DNA of 64,000 nt from Chloroflexota bacterium (lineage in GTDB: Bacteria > Chloroflexota > Anaerolineae > B4-G1), in the NCBI GenBank assembly GCA_024232355.1, contig JAAEPW010000076.1:15672-79671 (forward strand), given 5' to 3'. Below, in pieces: positions 18,235-26,531 of the stretch. The notes under the pieces were generated by a model, which saw nothing but the letters and a program-made list of their open reading frames with translations, was not told the origin of the DNA and did no database searches. A program made the translations under genes and the position numbers. Each line of letters opens with the position of its first letter. Position 1 is the stretch's first letter.

Positions 18235-18419
18235 GCGAGCGGTATTTGTCAGACCCGCGTCGCATTTGGGAATGCTCGCTCCCCGGTTTCAGAATTTGCA
18301 TCTTGTGATACTCGCTCCGCGCTCCAAGTTGAGGAGTGAGCACACCTATGTGCGAGCGGTACTTGTCAGATCCGCATTGCATTTGGGAATGCCCGCTCCG
18401 CGATTTTAGAATCCGTGCA
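18235..18419. repeat. Two direct copies of a 66-68 bp intergenic repeat
   Basis: Copy 1 is 18235-18300 and copy 2 is 18352-18419; they agree at most positions (about 8 differences in the first 58). Each starts GCGAGCGGTA and contains the small hairpin GCATTTGGGAATGC and a closing CGCTCC. Copy 2 runs into the end of the CcsA gene. They lie between the convergently placed signals of two minus-strand genes and look like a mobile or dispersed repeat rather than coding DNA. Copies elsewhere in the genome cannot be seen from here. Confidence 0.7.
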
Positions 18420-19188
18420 AGGTCTCCAGGCGCACCGTGCGCACCAGCCAGGGAACGCCGACAAAGGTGAAAAGCACGATCCCGAAACCAAGCACGATCA
18501 GTGCTGCCAGCCGCCGCCCGCGCCAACGACGCAGCGGGCGCACGTGCAAAATCAAGAGAACCCACAGCCACGTGATCAGTGCCCAGGTCTCTTTGGGGTC
18601 CCAGCCCCAGTAACGGCCCCAGGCCTTTTGTGCCCAGATTGCCCCGGTGAGGATACTCAACGTCAGCCAGGGAAAGCTCAAGGCGATGGCCCGTTCCATC
18701 GCACGCTCCAGCTCTTTTTCGAACGAGACCTGTCGCAGCCATCGCATCAATCCCAACCCGGCCCCCACGCCGATTGCCCCATATCCCACCGCCGCCGTCA
18801 AGACGTGGACTTGCAGCCAGACCGAACGCAGCGCCGGAAGCAGCGGGGAAATTGTCTGTTCGTCGGCAGGGCGATTGATCGCGTAGATCGCCACCACCAG
18901 TGCCACCGCCAGTACAAAAGCGCCTCCCCTCCGTTCGCGCCAACTCGCCTCCAGCAGCAAGTAGACGCCGACGATGGCCCAGACGAAGCAGAGTGCGAAC
19001 TCGTACCGGTTGGTCAGCGGCCAGTGGCCCGCTTCCAGGCCACGCTTTATTAGCTCGATTGTTAACGTTCCCCAGGCGGCGATGGTCAGTCCTGTCGCTG
19101 TCCAGCCGGACCATCGTTCGTCGCGGGTCTGGTGGACGGCGTAGGCGATCATTGCCAGCCAGAGCAAAACATACGTTGTCGTCAGCAT
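18406..19188 (-). CDS. ccsA: Cytochrome c biogenesis protein CcsA
   Basis: About 260 residues from the ATG at 19188 (MLTTTYVLLW), a multi-pass protein with roughly eight hydrophobic helices. The family's heme-handling motif WGWDPKETW is present, with conserved histidines before and after it. Together with ResB it forms the system II (Ccs) cytochrome c synthetase, which carries heme outward and attaches it to CxxCH motifs. A GTG at 19275 overlaps the ResB stop (GTGA) and would add 29 unconserved residues; it may be the true coupled start. The gene lies directly upstream of the DUF169/desulfurase/radical SAM operon. Confidence 0.9.
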   Translation of the reverse strand: MLTTTYVLLWLAMIAYAVHQTRDERWSGWTATGLTIAAWGTLTIELIKRGLEAGHWPLTNRYEFALCFVWAIVGVYLLLEASWRERRGGAFVLAVALVVAIYAINRPADEQTISPLLPALRSVWLQVHVLTAAVGYGAIGVGAGLGLMRWLRQVSFEKELERAMERAIALSFPWLTLSILTGAIWAQKAWGRYWGWDPKETWALITWLWVLLILHVRPLRRWRGRRLAALIVLGFGIVLFTFVGVPWLVRTVRLETLHGF

Positions 19189-19271
19189 TTCAAGATTATA
19201 CCGAAATGGTTTCTTCCAAATTGGGGAATCATCACCCCCAAGTGTGGTCCCGTTCGGCACATGAGTGTGCC

Positions 19272-20369
19272 TCACTCTTTGTTTTGTTTGGCAATTCTAT
19301 CACGCGCAATCTCTTTCACCAGCGCTGTAAACTCGCATACAAAGTCGTAGGCTTGCTTATCGGCTCGCCCGGCCAGGAGCAGCGTTCCCTCTGGCTCAAT
19401 CCGGGCGTAGACCCGGCAATGCGGAAAGTGGAAACTCACGGTTGGCCCCAAAAGCAGCAGAAACCCTGCCACGATCACCAGGCCATAGCCTGGATCGCGT
19501 ACGGCCAGCAGGGTGACGGTGTGCTGGCCCTCGGTTCCCGCGTAGCCGCGCAGGTGTAACCCGATCGAGTTGTAGACGAGCGGTTCGTTGCCCCGCACGC
19601 TGCCGCGCATTGCCTCTCGATTTCCCTCGATGACGGTCACCTGAGCCGTGTAGCCTGATGCGCTCCCGTCAGGATAGCGCGATATGACGAACCCATCGTT
19701 GCGTACGGCCCAATCGCTCTCGTGCTCGACCGGGACCATCTCGCCGGGGCCAATGGAGATTTCCTCTCGCCAGCCATATCCTCTGCTCAACACCGCGCCG
19801 ACCAGCAGGAGCAATACCGCCAGGTGGGTGACCAGCGTCGCCAAGGGAGACAGCCGGTTGCGGTCGCCCCGTATGAAGCAAACTTCCCCGTCAGTCTCGG
19901 ACCGGACGGAGAAGCCCCGTTGTTTCAAGCTTTTGCGCGTGACCTCTGGCAAGTCAGTCGCCGCCGACGCGGTCAACTGGGCGGTGTGCGGCGCGGTGTC
20001 AAAGGTATCGTCGGAGCAACGCACCGGCTGATGGAAGGCTCGCCGCCATACGCCGCGCCAACGGTCCAACGTGCACACTAGGGTGAGCGTTGCCAACAGG
20101 GCGATGGGCACCAGAAAAACGGGCGAGCTGGCGTAATTAAAAACCCCGCTTGCGGCCAGCGAATCGGCAATCGTCCCATACCTGGCGCGTACACTTGCCG
20201 CCCAGTGCGCCAATCGCTCCGGGTCGGCAGCGACCGGCGCTGAGAGCTGCGGAAAGCAGGAACCCAAGGCAGCCAGCAGCAACACGACCAGGATGAGGAC
20301 AGCGGCCAAATCCAGTCGTCTCAAAAAGCGCCACGTTCGCCTCAGGATTTGCGATCGAGCATTTGCCAT
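19272..20369 (-). CDS. resB: Cytochrome c biogenesis protein ResB
   Basis: 365 residues. The N-terminal helix (LAAVLILVVLLLAALGSCFPQ), a second helix near 85-105, a third at about 180-200 and a last helix near 310-330 surround a large extracytoplasmic domain, which is the ResB/Ccs1 layout. It works with CcsA in heme ligation to apocytochromes. The gene starts 4 bp after DUF1786 and abuts CcsA, so the three are probably one transcript. At 365 residues it is on the short side for ResB proteins, which are often longer. Confidence 0.88.
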   Translation of the reverse strand: MANARSQILRRTWRFLRRLDLAAVLILVVLLLAALGSCFPQLSAPVAADPERLAHWAASVRARYGTIADSLAASGVFNYASSPVFLVPIALLATLTLVCTLDRWRGVWRRAFHQPVRCSDDTFDTAPHTAQLTASAATDLPEVTRKSLKQRGFSVRSETDGEVCFIRGDRNRLSPLATLVTHLAVLLLLVGAVLSRGYGWREEISIGPGEMVPVEHESDWAVRNDGFVISRYPDGSASGYTAQVTVIEGNREAMRGSVRGNEPLVYNSIGLHLRGYAGTEGQHTVTLLAVRDPGYGLVIVAGFLLLLGPTVSFHFPHCRVYARIEPEGTLLLAGRADKQAYDFVCEFTALVKEIARDRIAKQNKE

Positions 20370-20373
20370 TTGC

Positions 20374-21426
20374 TCATTTGTCGTTCAAGAGCCGTCGAGT
20401 AGCCGTCACCAAGCCAAAGCAGCCGGTGAGCATCATGTCTCCGTGCGGAGCGGCGAAATGGTAGCCCAGGTCAGCGGTCATTTGCCGCTGCGGGCCGGTC
20501 ACGGCCACGAAATCGAATCCCGTGTTGGGGTCATAGTCTGGGCTGATGAACGCGCCGTGGCCGTGTTCGTCATAGACCTCTTTGTTGGTCAGTGTGCCAG
20601 CTCGCAGCCGGTTGACCAATCTCACCAGTTTGTCCGTCGTCATTCGTCCGGTGTGGTGTTCAAAGAGGCCCAGGATGCGCTCTCCCTGCACCAGCACGCC
20701 CAAGGTGTGCTGATTGCCCAGGTTGACGGCGATGAATCCCTCGTCCTGGTGGGCCGCGGCGTGCTCGTCCTCGATGATGCCCCACAGGGCCGCCGGTCCC
20801 GTGTCCATCATCACTGCGTTGGGCGCGTCTCGCTGCACCGCCAGCATACGGGTGTAGCAGGCGGATGGTTCGCGGTAGGCCAGGTCGAGCAGATGGCCGC
20901 CACCCTGGACAAAATCTTGCCACAGTTGGAACCGGAACAGCCGGTTGGAACCCTCCAAGCACTCTCCATGATCCTGCACGGCGACGGCGACAGTTTCGGG
21001 GACGGTGATGCCAAAGGGTTGCAGCGCAATCGCCAACGCGTCCAGGTCCACATCGCGGGTGCGCAGGGTGAGCGTGTCTGGCACATCGGGTGGTTCCTCT
21101 CCCTCGACAATAGTATACCCTCGTTCACGGACTTGGGCGAGATTGTCGCGGATGGTCAGCGCGGCGCGCGGCGTGGTGTAGACCGGATATCCGGCCTTTA
21201 AATGCCGCTTCATCGCGCCGACGACCGGCCCGCCGCCCATCAGGTTGCCGGTCATAAACACCGGTCGCCCCTCCTGGGTGGCCTGCTCGACGCGTCGAGC
21301 CAGGATCGTCGTCCACGAAGGGAGCACCAGTTTTACGTTGTTCTCCATCGGCTGGTCGGCCTCCCAGAGCAAAATGTCCTGGGTGCCAGCGCCGACGTCT
21401 ATTGCCAAAATGCGATCCATATTCAT
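20374..21426 (-). CDS. DUF1786 family protein (COG4012), ASKHA-like
   Basis: 350 residues. The N-terminal DRILAIDVGAGTQDILLW is an actin/Hsp70/sugar-kinase-type phosphate-1 loop, and GFIAVNLGNQHTLGVLV farther on looks like the second phosphate loop. The family is sometimes labelled as related to pyruvate formate-lyase activating enzyme, but the sequence has no radical SAM cluster and the function is unknown. An ATPase or kinase role is the reasonable reading. It heads a three-gene unit with ResB and CcsA. Confidence 0.82.
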   Translation of the reverse strand: MNMDRILAIDVGAGTQDILLWEADQPMENNVKLVLPSWTTILARRVEQATQEGRPVFMTGNLMGGGPVVGAMKRHLKAGYPVYTTPRAALTIRDNLAQVRERGYTIVEGEEPPDVPDTLTLRTRDVDLDALAIALQPFGITVPETVAVAVQDHGECLEGSNRLFRFQLWQDFVQGGGHLLDLAYREPSACYTRMLAVQRDAPNAVMMDTGPAALWGIIEDEHAAAHQDEGFIAVNLGNQHTLGVLVQGERILGLFEHHTGRMTTDKLVRLVNRLRAGTLTNKEVYDEHGHGAFISPDYDPNTGFDFVAVTGPQRQMTADLGYHFAAPHGDMMLTGCFGLVTATRRLLNDK

Positions 21427-21488
21427 TGTTTTATCAAACCTTTCTGTAAATTTGTGATGTGTGGCGAGTTGTGCGAGTGTTCCCTATT

Positions 21489-21983
21489 TTACCGCTTGCG
21501 CTTGCGATGGGACCTAGGTGGTGGTGATACAATTTCCACATCATCCATATCGTCTATCATATCTTCAAAAAACGTATCGCGCAAGAAGGCGGGAATAGAT
21601 CCAAGTGATGAATGGAAAACAGTATAAGCGAATAATAGATTAACACCATTGGCAACAATCGTGGCCTGGAATATTGTCAAATCAGTCCGGTTGTGCAGCA
21701 GTGATCCCTCGAATATGGCTACAATCAGCGAGAAAATAGAGAGCCACAATACGGGACGCCAGAGTTCGAACCATTTGAGTGCCAGGTAAGTTTGCAACAG
21801 ATGAAGCAACACGGCAATGTTTATAAAGGCAAATAGGCACGATTCTGCCAAGGTCAATACAGTCAGACGGGTGATACCCCAGGATATGCCCAGCAACGGT
21901 AATCCTACTATTAGCAGTGCGATTAGTGTCCAAGCAATAGTGATAAGTAACGAGTAAAAGAATTCAGCGATCATAGCGATCAT
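21489..21983 (-). CDS. Small four-helix membrane protein, unknown
   Basis: 164 residues with four predicted transmembrane helices (about 8-32, 40-62, 72-92 and 98-118), then a cytoplasmic-looking acidic tail (FFEDMIDDMDDVE) ending in a very basic stretch (RSHRKRKR). No family is recognised. The charge pattern of the tail could bind nucleic acid or phospholipid, but that is a guess. It stands alone between DUF1786 and the S51-type peptidase. Confidence 0.6.
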   Translation of the reverse strand: MIAMIAEFFYSLLITIAWTLIALLIVGLPLLGISWGITRLTVLTLAESCLFAFINIAVLLHLLQTYLALKWFELWRPVLWLSIFSLIVAIFEGSLLHNRTDLTIFQATIVANGVNLLFAYTVFHSSLGSIPAFLRDTFFEDMIDDMDDVEIVSPPPRSHRKRKR

Positions 21984-22024
21984 GGTGTGTCTCCTTATAG
22001 ATTGATGATGTAGACCGTATAGGC

Positions 22025-22762
22025 TTATGTGACAACAGGTAAAGCCGGTACTTTTTGGTCACCTTTGTACGGTTTGACACATTCTGTCATCTGGTAGCTC
22101 TGGGTGTCAAAATCAGACATTATGATTTTATAGATAGATCGTCCCAGTGTTCCCTTGAATTGGCCATCCTCGAACACCGCGCAGGCAGGCTCATCAATGC
22201 CCCAAGCCGTCCTTGTCTGGGTCTGGAGCATCACGTCGAGGACGTTTGGCAGATCGTTCCGTTCGGTGAAATGAACGCCAATCACGATATCATTGACCAA
22301 ACCCAAACCGCTCACGATTTTGAGACGAGTGTCGCCGGTCTCGTCTGCGGGCAACACGCAATTCTCTAGCGAGATCAGTGCCCCGGCAGACACCCCCGCC
22401 ACAGGAACACCGTCGTGATAGCGCTCTCGAATGATGCTCCGAATCGGCTCTGTGGCGTAGAGGCGATGGTAGGTCGGCGTGTGCCCCCCGCAAATAAAGA
22501 TGCCGGTCGCATCACGGAGTATCGCCGACACTGCTGTCAGGTCCAGCGTCCCGTTCTCGTCGGGCGTGATGGGCTCAATTTGGAATATACCTCTTTGTAT
22601 CCAGGGTTCGATGTATTTGGACTTGTAATTTTCCCATCCTGCACTGTTTTGCAACAGCACGGCAATCTTGGCGTCACTCCCACCCGCAGCCGGGACGAAC
22701 GCTTGGGCGACTGCGTCGTTGGCGACAGTGTCGCCGATCAAGAAAAGTAGCGTATGAGACAC
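22025..22762 (-). CDS. Peptidase S51 / cyanophycinase-like protein
   Basis: 245 residues. The alpha/beta hydrolase-like S51 fold is shown by GIFICGGHTPTYHRLYAT, the nucleophile motif GVSAGALIS (Ser in the elbow) and the later HFTERNDLPNVLDV and WGIDEPACAVFEDG segments, all typical of the peptidase E/cyanophycinase family. It probably cleaves an aspartyl-type dipeptide bond. No signal peptide is present, so it acts in the cytoplasm. No cyanophycin synthetase is nearby, so the substrate is open. Confidence 0.85.
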   Translation of the reverse strand: MSHTLLFLIGDTVANDAVAQAFVPAAGGSDAKIAVLLQNSAGWENYKSKYIEPWIQRGIFQIEPITPDENGTLDLTAVSAILRDATGIFICGGHTPTYHRLYATEPIRSIIRERYHDGVPVAGVSAGALISLENCVLPADETGDTRLKIVSGLGLVNDIVIGVHFTERNDLPNVLDVMLQTQTRTAWGIDEPACAVFEDGQFKGTLGRSIYKIIMSDFDTQSYQMTECVKPYKGDQKVPALPVVT

Positions 22763-22791
22763 TATTTGCCTCCAGAAACTAGTAGACGGCG

Positions 22792-22961
22792 GCGGAAATC
22801 CTTCCGCAGTTTTCGAAAACCCTCCGAACGTCCATGCTCGCCAGGGATCGTCAGATCCCGGCTTTGCGCGACGAAAATTGGCTCCGAAAACGGTAAAAAC
22901 GACGATTTAGGCGGGGATCTGATGATCCCCTTGGAGCAATAACTGCCGAAGGATTTCCGCC
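22792..22961. mobile_element. MITE-like palindromic element, 170 bp
   Basis: Terminal inverted repeats of 21 bp (22792-22812 and 22941-22961, GGCGGAAATCCTTC start) match at 20 of 21 positions. Inside are two further palindromes, GGGATC-GTCA-GATCCC near 22845 and GGGGATC-TGAT-GATCCCC near 22914. Similar CTAG-containing bases (ACTAGTAG and ACTAGGTAG) lie just outside each end. It has no coding capacity. The layout fits a non-autonomous miniature element or a large structured intergenic repeat; no transposase is in the window. Confidence 0.6.
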
Positions 22962-22993
22962 GAGCAGCACTAGGTAGATACTAGAACGGATTT

Positions 22994-23548
22994 TCAGTAC
23001 ACAAAATCCACGTCAGCGTCCTTGAGCAGCGGAAGTTGGGTGTCTCTGGGCGAGAGCAATGGTTCTGTGACGGGCCATTGAACCCCGATAGCGGGATCAT
23101 CCCACCGGATGCCGGTCTCGCACTCTAGCGCGTACTCGGCCGTGATCAGGTAGACGAAATCCGCCTTTTCGCTGAGCACGCAAAAGCCATGGGCAAAGCC
23201 GGGCGGGATGTAGAGCATGTGAAAGTTCTCGTCGGAAAGGGTTGCCCCAACCCACTGGCCGTAGGTGGGCGATCCTTGGCGGATGTCCACCGCAACGTCG
23301 AAAACCTCGCCTCGCAGCGCCATCACCAACTTGCCCTGCGCATGGGGGGGCTTTTGATAGTGCAGTCCGCGCAGCGTACCTCGGATCGAGTGAGAATAGT
23401 TGCGCTGGACGAATTCCGCCGGTATGCCGTTGGCGGCAAACTCGGATTTTTTGTACGTCTCCATAAAAAAGCCACGCGGGTCCGCAAAGGTGCGAGGCTC
23501 GATCAGGATCACGTCGGGGATGTCTAGTTTTTGGAATCGAAATGGCAT
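22994..23548 (-). CDS. rfbC: dTDP-4-dehydrorhamnose 3,5-epimerase
   Basis: 184 residues, a full-length RmlC/RfbC cupin. It shows FADPRGFFMETY at the N-terminus, the catalytic His in LRGLHYQ, and YIPPGFAHGFCVLSE. It epimerises dTDP-4-keto-6-deoxyglucose on the way to dTDP-L-rhamnose. GGAGG lies ten bases before the ATG. The other rhamnose genes (rmlA, B, D) are not in the window, but the polysaccharide locus starts 4 kb away on the opposite strand and is a plausible consumer. Confidence 0.93.
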   Translation of the reverse strand: MPFRFQKLDIPDVILIEPRTFADPRGFFMETYKKSEFAANGIPAEFVQRNYSHSIRGTLRGLHYQKPPHAQGKLVMALRGEVFDVAVDIRQGSPTYGQWVGATLSDENFHMLYIPPGFAHGFCVLSEKADFVYLITAEYALECETGIRWDDPAIGVQWPVTEPLLSPRDTQLPLLKDADVDFVY

Positions 23549-23575
23549 TTGTGGTTCAACCTCCGGTTATGTTGT

Positions 23576-23927
23576 CTAGTGTGCTTGGTTCTTTTTCAGA
23601 ATGATGTAGAACGAATCGTCTGCATCTATTTCTGTATATCTCTCGAATTCAATGATCTCGTATGTATCCCCGATGATTTGGCCAAGGGACTCTTGGATTT
23701 AGTGCACAAACCGCAGCCATGAGAACTCTTCTACCCAGATGGTGGATTTCGAGCACGTAACGGTCGATCAACGGTTCGAGGGTTCGGGGATCGCTGGGCG
23801 CGAGATTTCGGAGAAAGCGGGCGAGTGCCTGTTCATCGCTCTCGCTTTGAGCCGATTGAAAGCCAAGATCGATCAAGGGGGATGGATTTCCCTTGTGATG
23901 TGCATCATGGTCTACTGGTCGTCGCAT
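23576..23927 (-). pseudogene. Gene remnant with frameshift and in-frame stop
   Basis: A 92-codon frame (23649-23927) reads plausibly up to about LIDRYVLEIHH. Natural-looking protein then continues in the next frame as STIWVEEFSWLRFVH, a TAA stop, and IQESLGQIIGDTYEIIEF through SFYIILKKNQAH ending at 23576. Both halves have protein-like composition, so I read this as one decayed gene with one frameshift and one nonsense change. The family is not recognised. It sits between rfbC and the sulfur-carrier gene. The alternative is an unrelated short gene plus chance coding-like sequence. Confidence 0.4.
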
Positions 23928-23950
23928 ATCTCGGAAGCCTTTTTGAGGCT

Positions 23951-24196
23951 TTATCCTCCACTGAAGAGGTGGTAGAGGTGAACTTGTTCGCCATCCTCAA
24001 TAACTCGATTCAACGCTACCCGTTCACCGTCGATCAAGGCGAGGCAGGTTCGTGGGTCAAAAAAGGACGATGTCTCACGAAAGACTGCGAGTATCCCTGC
24101 TACGTCGGTTCCGTCAGGCAAGATCAACTCGATAAATCCGTCCGAGTCGTCAACTCGGATGGCGAGCAAGCCGTGCACTCGTACTTGAACTTGCAT
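23951..24196 (-). CDS. MoaD/ThiS-like ubiquitin-fold sulfur carrier protein
   Basis: 81 residues ending in a terminal Gly-Gly (YHLFSGG), with a beta-grasp-like pattern (VQVRVHGLLAIRV at the start, then VHLYHLFSGG at the end). These are the marks of MoaD/ThiS carriers, which are adenylated and thiocarboxylated at the last Gly. Its ATG follows the TAG of the TPR/HEAT gene directly, so the two are co-translated. No E1-like enzyme or thiamine/molybdopterin gene is adjacent. The nearest sulfur donor candidate is the desulfurase fusion at 15.9-17.3 kb; a link is only inference. Confidence 0.75.
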   Translation of the reverse strand: MQVQVRVHGLLAIRVDDSDGFIELILPDGTDVAGILAVFRETSSFFDPRTCLALIDGERVALNRVIEDGEQVHLYHLFSGG

Positions 24197-25252
24197 CTAG
24201 TCAGCCTGGAGTTTGTCCAAAATTTGATTGGCTCGAGCGCGGACGTCTGGATCTGGACTTTTGGCCAGCTTGTCCAACATGTCAATCTGGGGCGGTGTGA
24301 ACCGGGCCAGTGCATCCACGGCGGCGATGCGCATTTCTTGGTCTTTTGCTCCTGTGGCTTCAAAGATGTATTTTACGACCGAGGATTGGCTGGAAATACC
24401 CATCGCTACCAAGGCCGCTCGCTGCACGGAGGGGGGAAAGGATGAATCCGAGCGCACCTCCATCAAAGTCCTGACACCCTGGCTTGCGTCCAGTATTTTG
24501 TTCTTGATGGCTTGGCCGAGTGCTATCACAACCGCCACTCGGGCACGTTCGTCTTGGCTGGCATTGGTCAGATAATCGCGCATGACGCTCATCGCTGCGT
24601 CACCGTGAACGGATGTGGCGAGGTTGATCGCCATCGCGTAGCGGGCGACGGGCTGCTCGGCTCCCTTGACCACGTCACGGCATGCCTCCAGCGCCGCCAT
24701 CGAACGGATGCGTGCCAATATCGCCGCCAGTTGAGTGGCGACTTTGATATCTCGCACCTTTATCAGGTGCTTTAACACCGGCTCGACCGACGCTGTGCCA
24801 ATGGCGACGAGGGCCTCGCGTGCATAGGATTGGGTGCTTTTGTTTGTTGTGGTCACAAGCACTTTTAGCAACGGCTCGACCGTGCGCGAGTCGCAGGCTT
24901 CCGTCAAGCGGCGAATGGCACCGTGCACGGTTCGCTCGTCCGAGTGATTCAACGCTTGCAACAATATGGCTAGTTCGGTGTCGGGCAAATACTGGGGTAA
25001 TGCCTGACCTGTGCCGGCTTGTTGCGAACGAAGCCAATCTAGGCCCCGCTTGGCTTGGGCGTTGTCGGGTTCGAGTTCTATTACGCGTTCCAGACAGCGT
25101 ATGGCTAGCCGGGGTTCGTCCAACACAAAGCCAAGCCACAAAAAGGCCTGCGCGTTGTCAGGTTCCTGGAGAGTGACTCCCTCCAAGAGCATGCGAGCTT
25201 CCTCTCGATTCCCACTGCGCGCGGCGGCAATGCCCATTTCCAGTAGACTCAT
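24197..25252 (-). CDS. TPR/HEAT-repeat protein
   Basis: 351 residues from the ATG at 25252, chosen for the GGTGGAGGT ribosome site ahead of it (open frame to 25294). Residues about 1-70 form two TPR-like helical pairs (ARSGNREEARMLLEGVTLQEP, then PDNAQAKRGLDWL). From about 85 to the end there are HEAT/PBS-lyase-like repeats of about 35 residues, for example LLKVLVTTTNKSTQSYAREALVAIG. This is a scaffold for protein binding with no visible catalytic site. It is coupled to the sulfur-carrier gene, so the two proteins may work together. Confidence 0.75.
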   Translation of the reverse strand: MSLLEMGIAAARSGNREEARMLLEGVTLQEPDNAQAFLWLGFVLDEPRLAIRCLERVIELEPDNAQAKRGLDWLRSQQAGTGQALPQYLPDTELAILLQALNHSDERTVHGAIRRLTEACDSRTVEPLLKVLVTTTNKSTQSYAREALVAIGTASVEPVLKHLIKVRDIKVATQLAAILARIRSMAALEACRDVVKGAEQPVARYAMAINLATSVHGDAAMSVMRDYLTNASQDERARVAVVIALGQAIKNKILDASQGVRTLMEVRSDSSFPPSVQRAALVAMGISSQSSVVKYIFEATGAKDQEMRIAAVDALARFTPPQIDMLDKLAKSPDPDVRARANQILDKLQAD

Positions 25253-25413
25253 TGGCGTACCTCCACCTGTAAACTTGTTGTAGTACTGGCACAAAGAACT
25301 TGGTGTGACTCTAGTTTACAGTAAATTGTGGAAAACATCAACTTGGTTCTCGGAAGGATGTTGTAATGGTGAATTTGCTCTTGTTTTGAAAATTCCAAGT
25401 CCTGATCAGATGG

Positions 25414-25442
25414 TTGTCAAATCTTTAAAGTGCATGTATAAT
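25414..25442 (+). promoter_or_regulatory. Sigma-70-type promoter for the first response regulator
   Basis: TTGTCA at 25414 and TATAAT at 25437 are separated by exactly 17 bases, a near-consensus housekeeping promoter. It lies about 90 bp before the response regulator start at 25533, in the divergent gap facing the TPR/HEAT gene. The leader between promoter and start is AT-rich and shows no strong hairpin. Confidence 0.8.
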
Positions 25443-25532
25443 CATTAGGAATTTCTTCACAATGACAAACGTAATTATCATTCAAGTATCGAATAGTCCA
25501 TTATTTGGCTTGAAAATTAGGAGGTGGAAGAT

Positions 25533-26237
25533 ATGCGGCGTCGTTTCCGCATTCTCATCGTCGACGATCATCTTGATGTATTAAAGGTGTTGGAAACCAT
25601 GCTGACAAAGGAGGGGTTTGAAGTTGTGTCAGCTCAGGATGCACTCTCGGCATTACGTGTGGCTTATCAAGAACATCCCGATGCGATTTTGTTGGATGTG
25701 ATGATGCCCGATATTGATGGCTTTGAGGCTTGTCGTCGTTTGCGGGAGATGACGGATGTGCCCATCATTTTTGTCACGGCCAAGGGTGCTATTGAAGATA
25801 TCGTGCATGGGCTTTCGTTGGGTGCGGATGACTATGTGGTCAAGCCCTTTGAACGCTCCGAGTTGCTTAGCCGTTTGGCCGCTTGTCTGCGTCGGGTAGG
25901 GGAGCGTACGGATGACGGGGGCGATTACTTGTTCCCTGCTGAATCGATCGTGTTGGATTGTGACCGTCACGAGTTGGTGATTGGAAATCGGACCGTCTAT
26001 CTGACGCCCAAGGAATTTGAGGTGTTGCGGCTATTGGTCCGTCACGCGGGCAAGGTGCTCAGCACCGACGCTATCTTGACCAGAGTCTGGGGGCCTGACT
26101 GGATCGGCGAACCAGACTTGGTAAAGCAGTACGTGTACCGGCTGCGGCGCAAAATCGAGTTGGATCCTGGTGATCCTACATACCTTCATACGGTTCGAGG
26201 CGGAGGGTATTACTTTGACGCCGAAGATATGCTCTAG
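25533..26237 (+). CDS. OmpR/PhoB-type response regulator
   Basis: 234 residues. The receiver domain has the acidic pocket VDDH, phospho-acceptor Asp in LLDVMMPD, Thr in FVTAKG and Lys in VVKPFE. The C-terminal winged helix (about 135-230) has LTPKEFEVLRLLVRHAGKV and KQYVYRLRRKIE. AGGAGG is spaced eight bases from the ATG at 25533; a GTG at 25524 lies inside that site and is unlikely. No histidine kinase is adjacent. A strong promoter precedes it and a terminator follows, so it is transcribed alone. Confidence 0.93.
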   Translation: MRRRFRILIVDDHLDVLKVLETMLTKEGFEVVSAQDALSALRVAYQEHPDAILLDVMMPDIDGFEACRRLREMTDVPIIFVTAKGAIEDIVHGLSLGADDYVVKPFERSELLSRLAACLRRVGERTDDGGDYLFPAESIVLDCDRHELVIGNRTVYLTPKEFEVLRLLVRHAGKVLSTDAILTRVWGPDWIGEPDLVKQYVYRLRRKIELDPGDPTYLHTVRGGGYYFDAEDML

Positions 26238-26264
26238 GTTTCTGTGCTATTGATTTGTTTGTGA

Positions 26265-26293
26265 CCCCCTGACTTTGAGAAGGGGGTTTTTTT
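26265..26293 (+). terminator. Rho-independent terminator after the first response regulator
   Basis: CCCCCT and AGGGGG pair around a ten-base loop and are followed at once by seven T. It lies 28 bp after the stop at 26237. The remaining stretch to the next gene at 26532 is AT-rich and presumably holds that gene's promoter, but no consensus boxes stand out. Confidence 0.9.
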
Positions 26294-26531
26294 GTCCTTA
26301 TTTTACCAGTTATTCACCTTTCCCATACGCCTTTTTGATATATTATCGCTAGTTGATGGTTAACGGTTTCATCATAATCTATCGTGTCTCGCGGTGAACC
26401 CAAGAGCAAGAACCCTTGTATCCAAATGGCGGTAGGGCAGGGTCTGATAATAGCATATTTGGCGGGATTGTGGTACGTGATCATTTGTTCTACCGGTGAG
26501 TTTTTGGAATAGTTTACCAGCAGAGGTGAAA

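Noticed and set aside
19189..19275. GTG at 19275 as the CcsA start
   Set aside because: It would give an overlap with ResB but adds a polar stretch with no likeness to CcsA ahead of the first helix. Kept as an alternative only.
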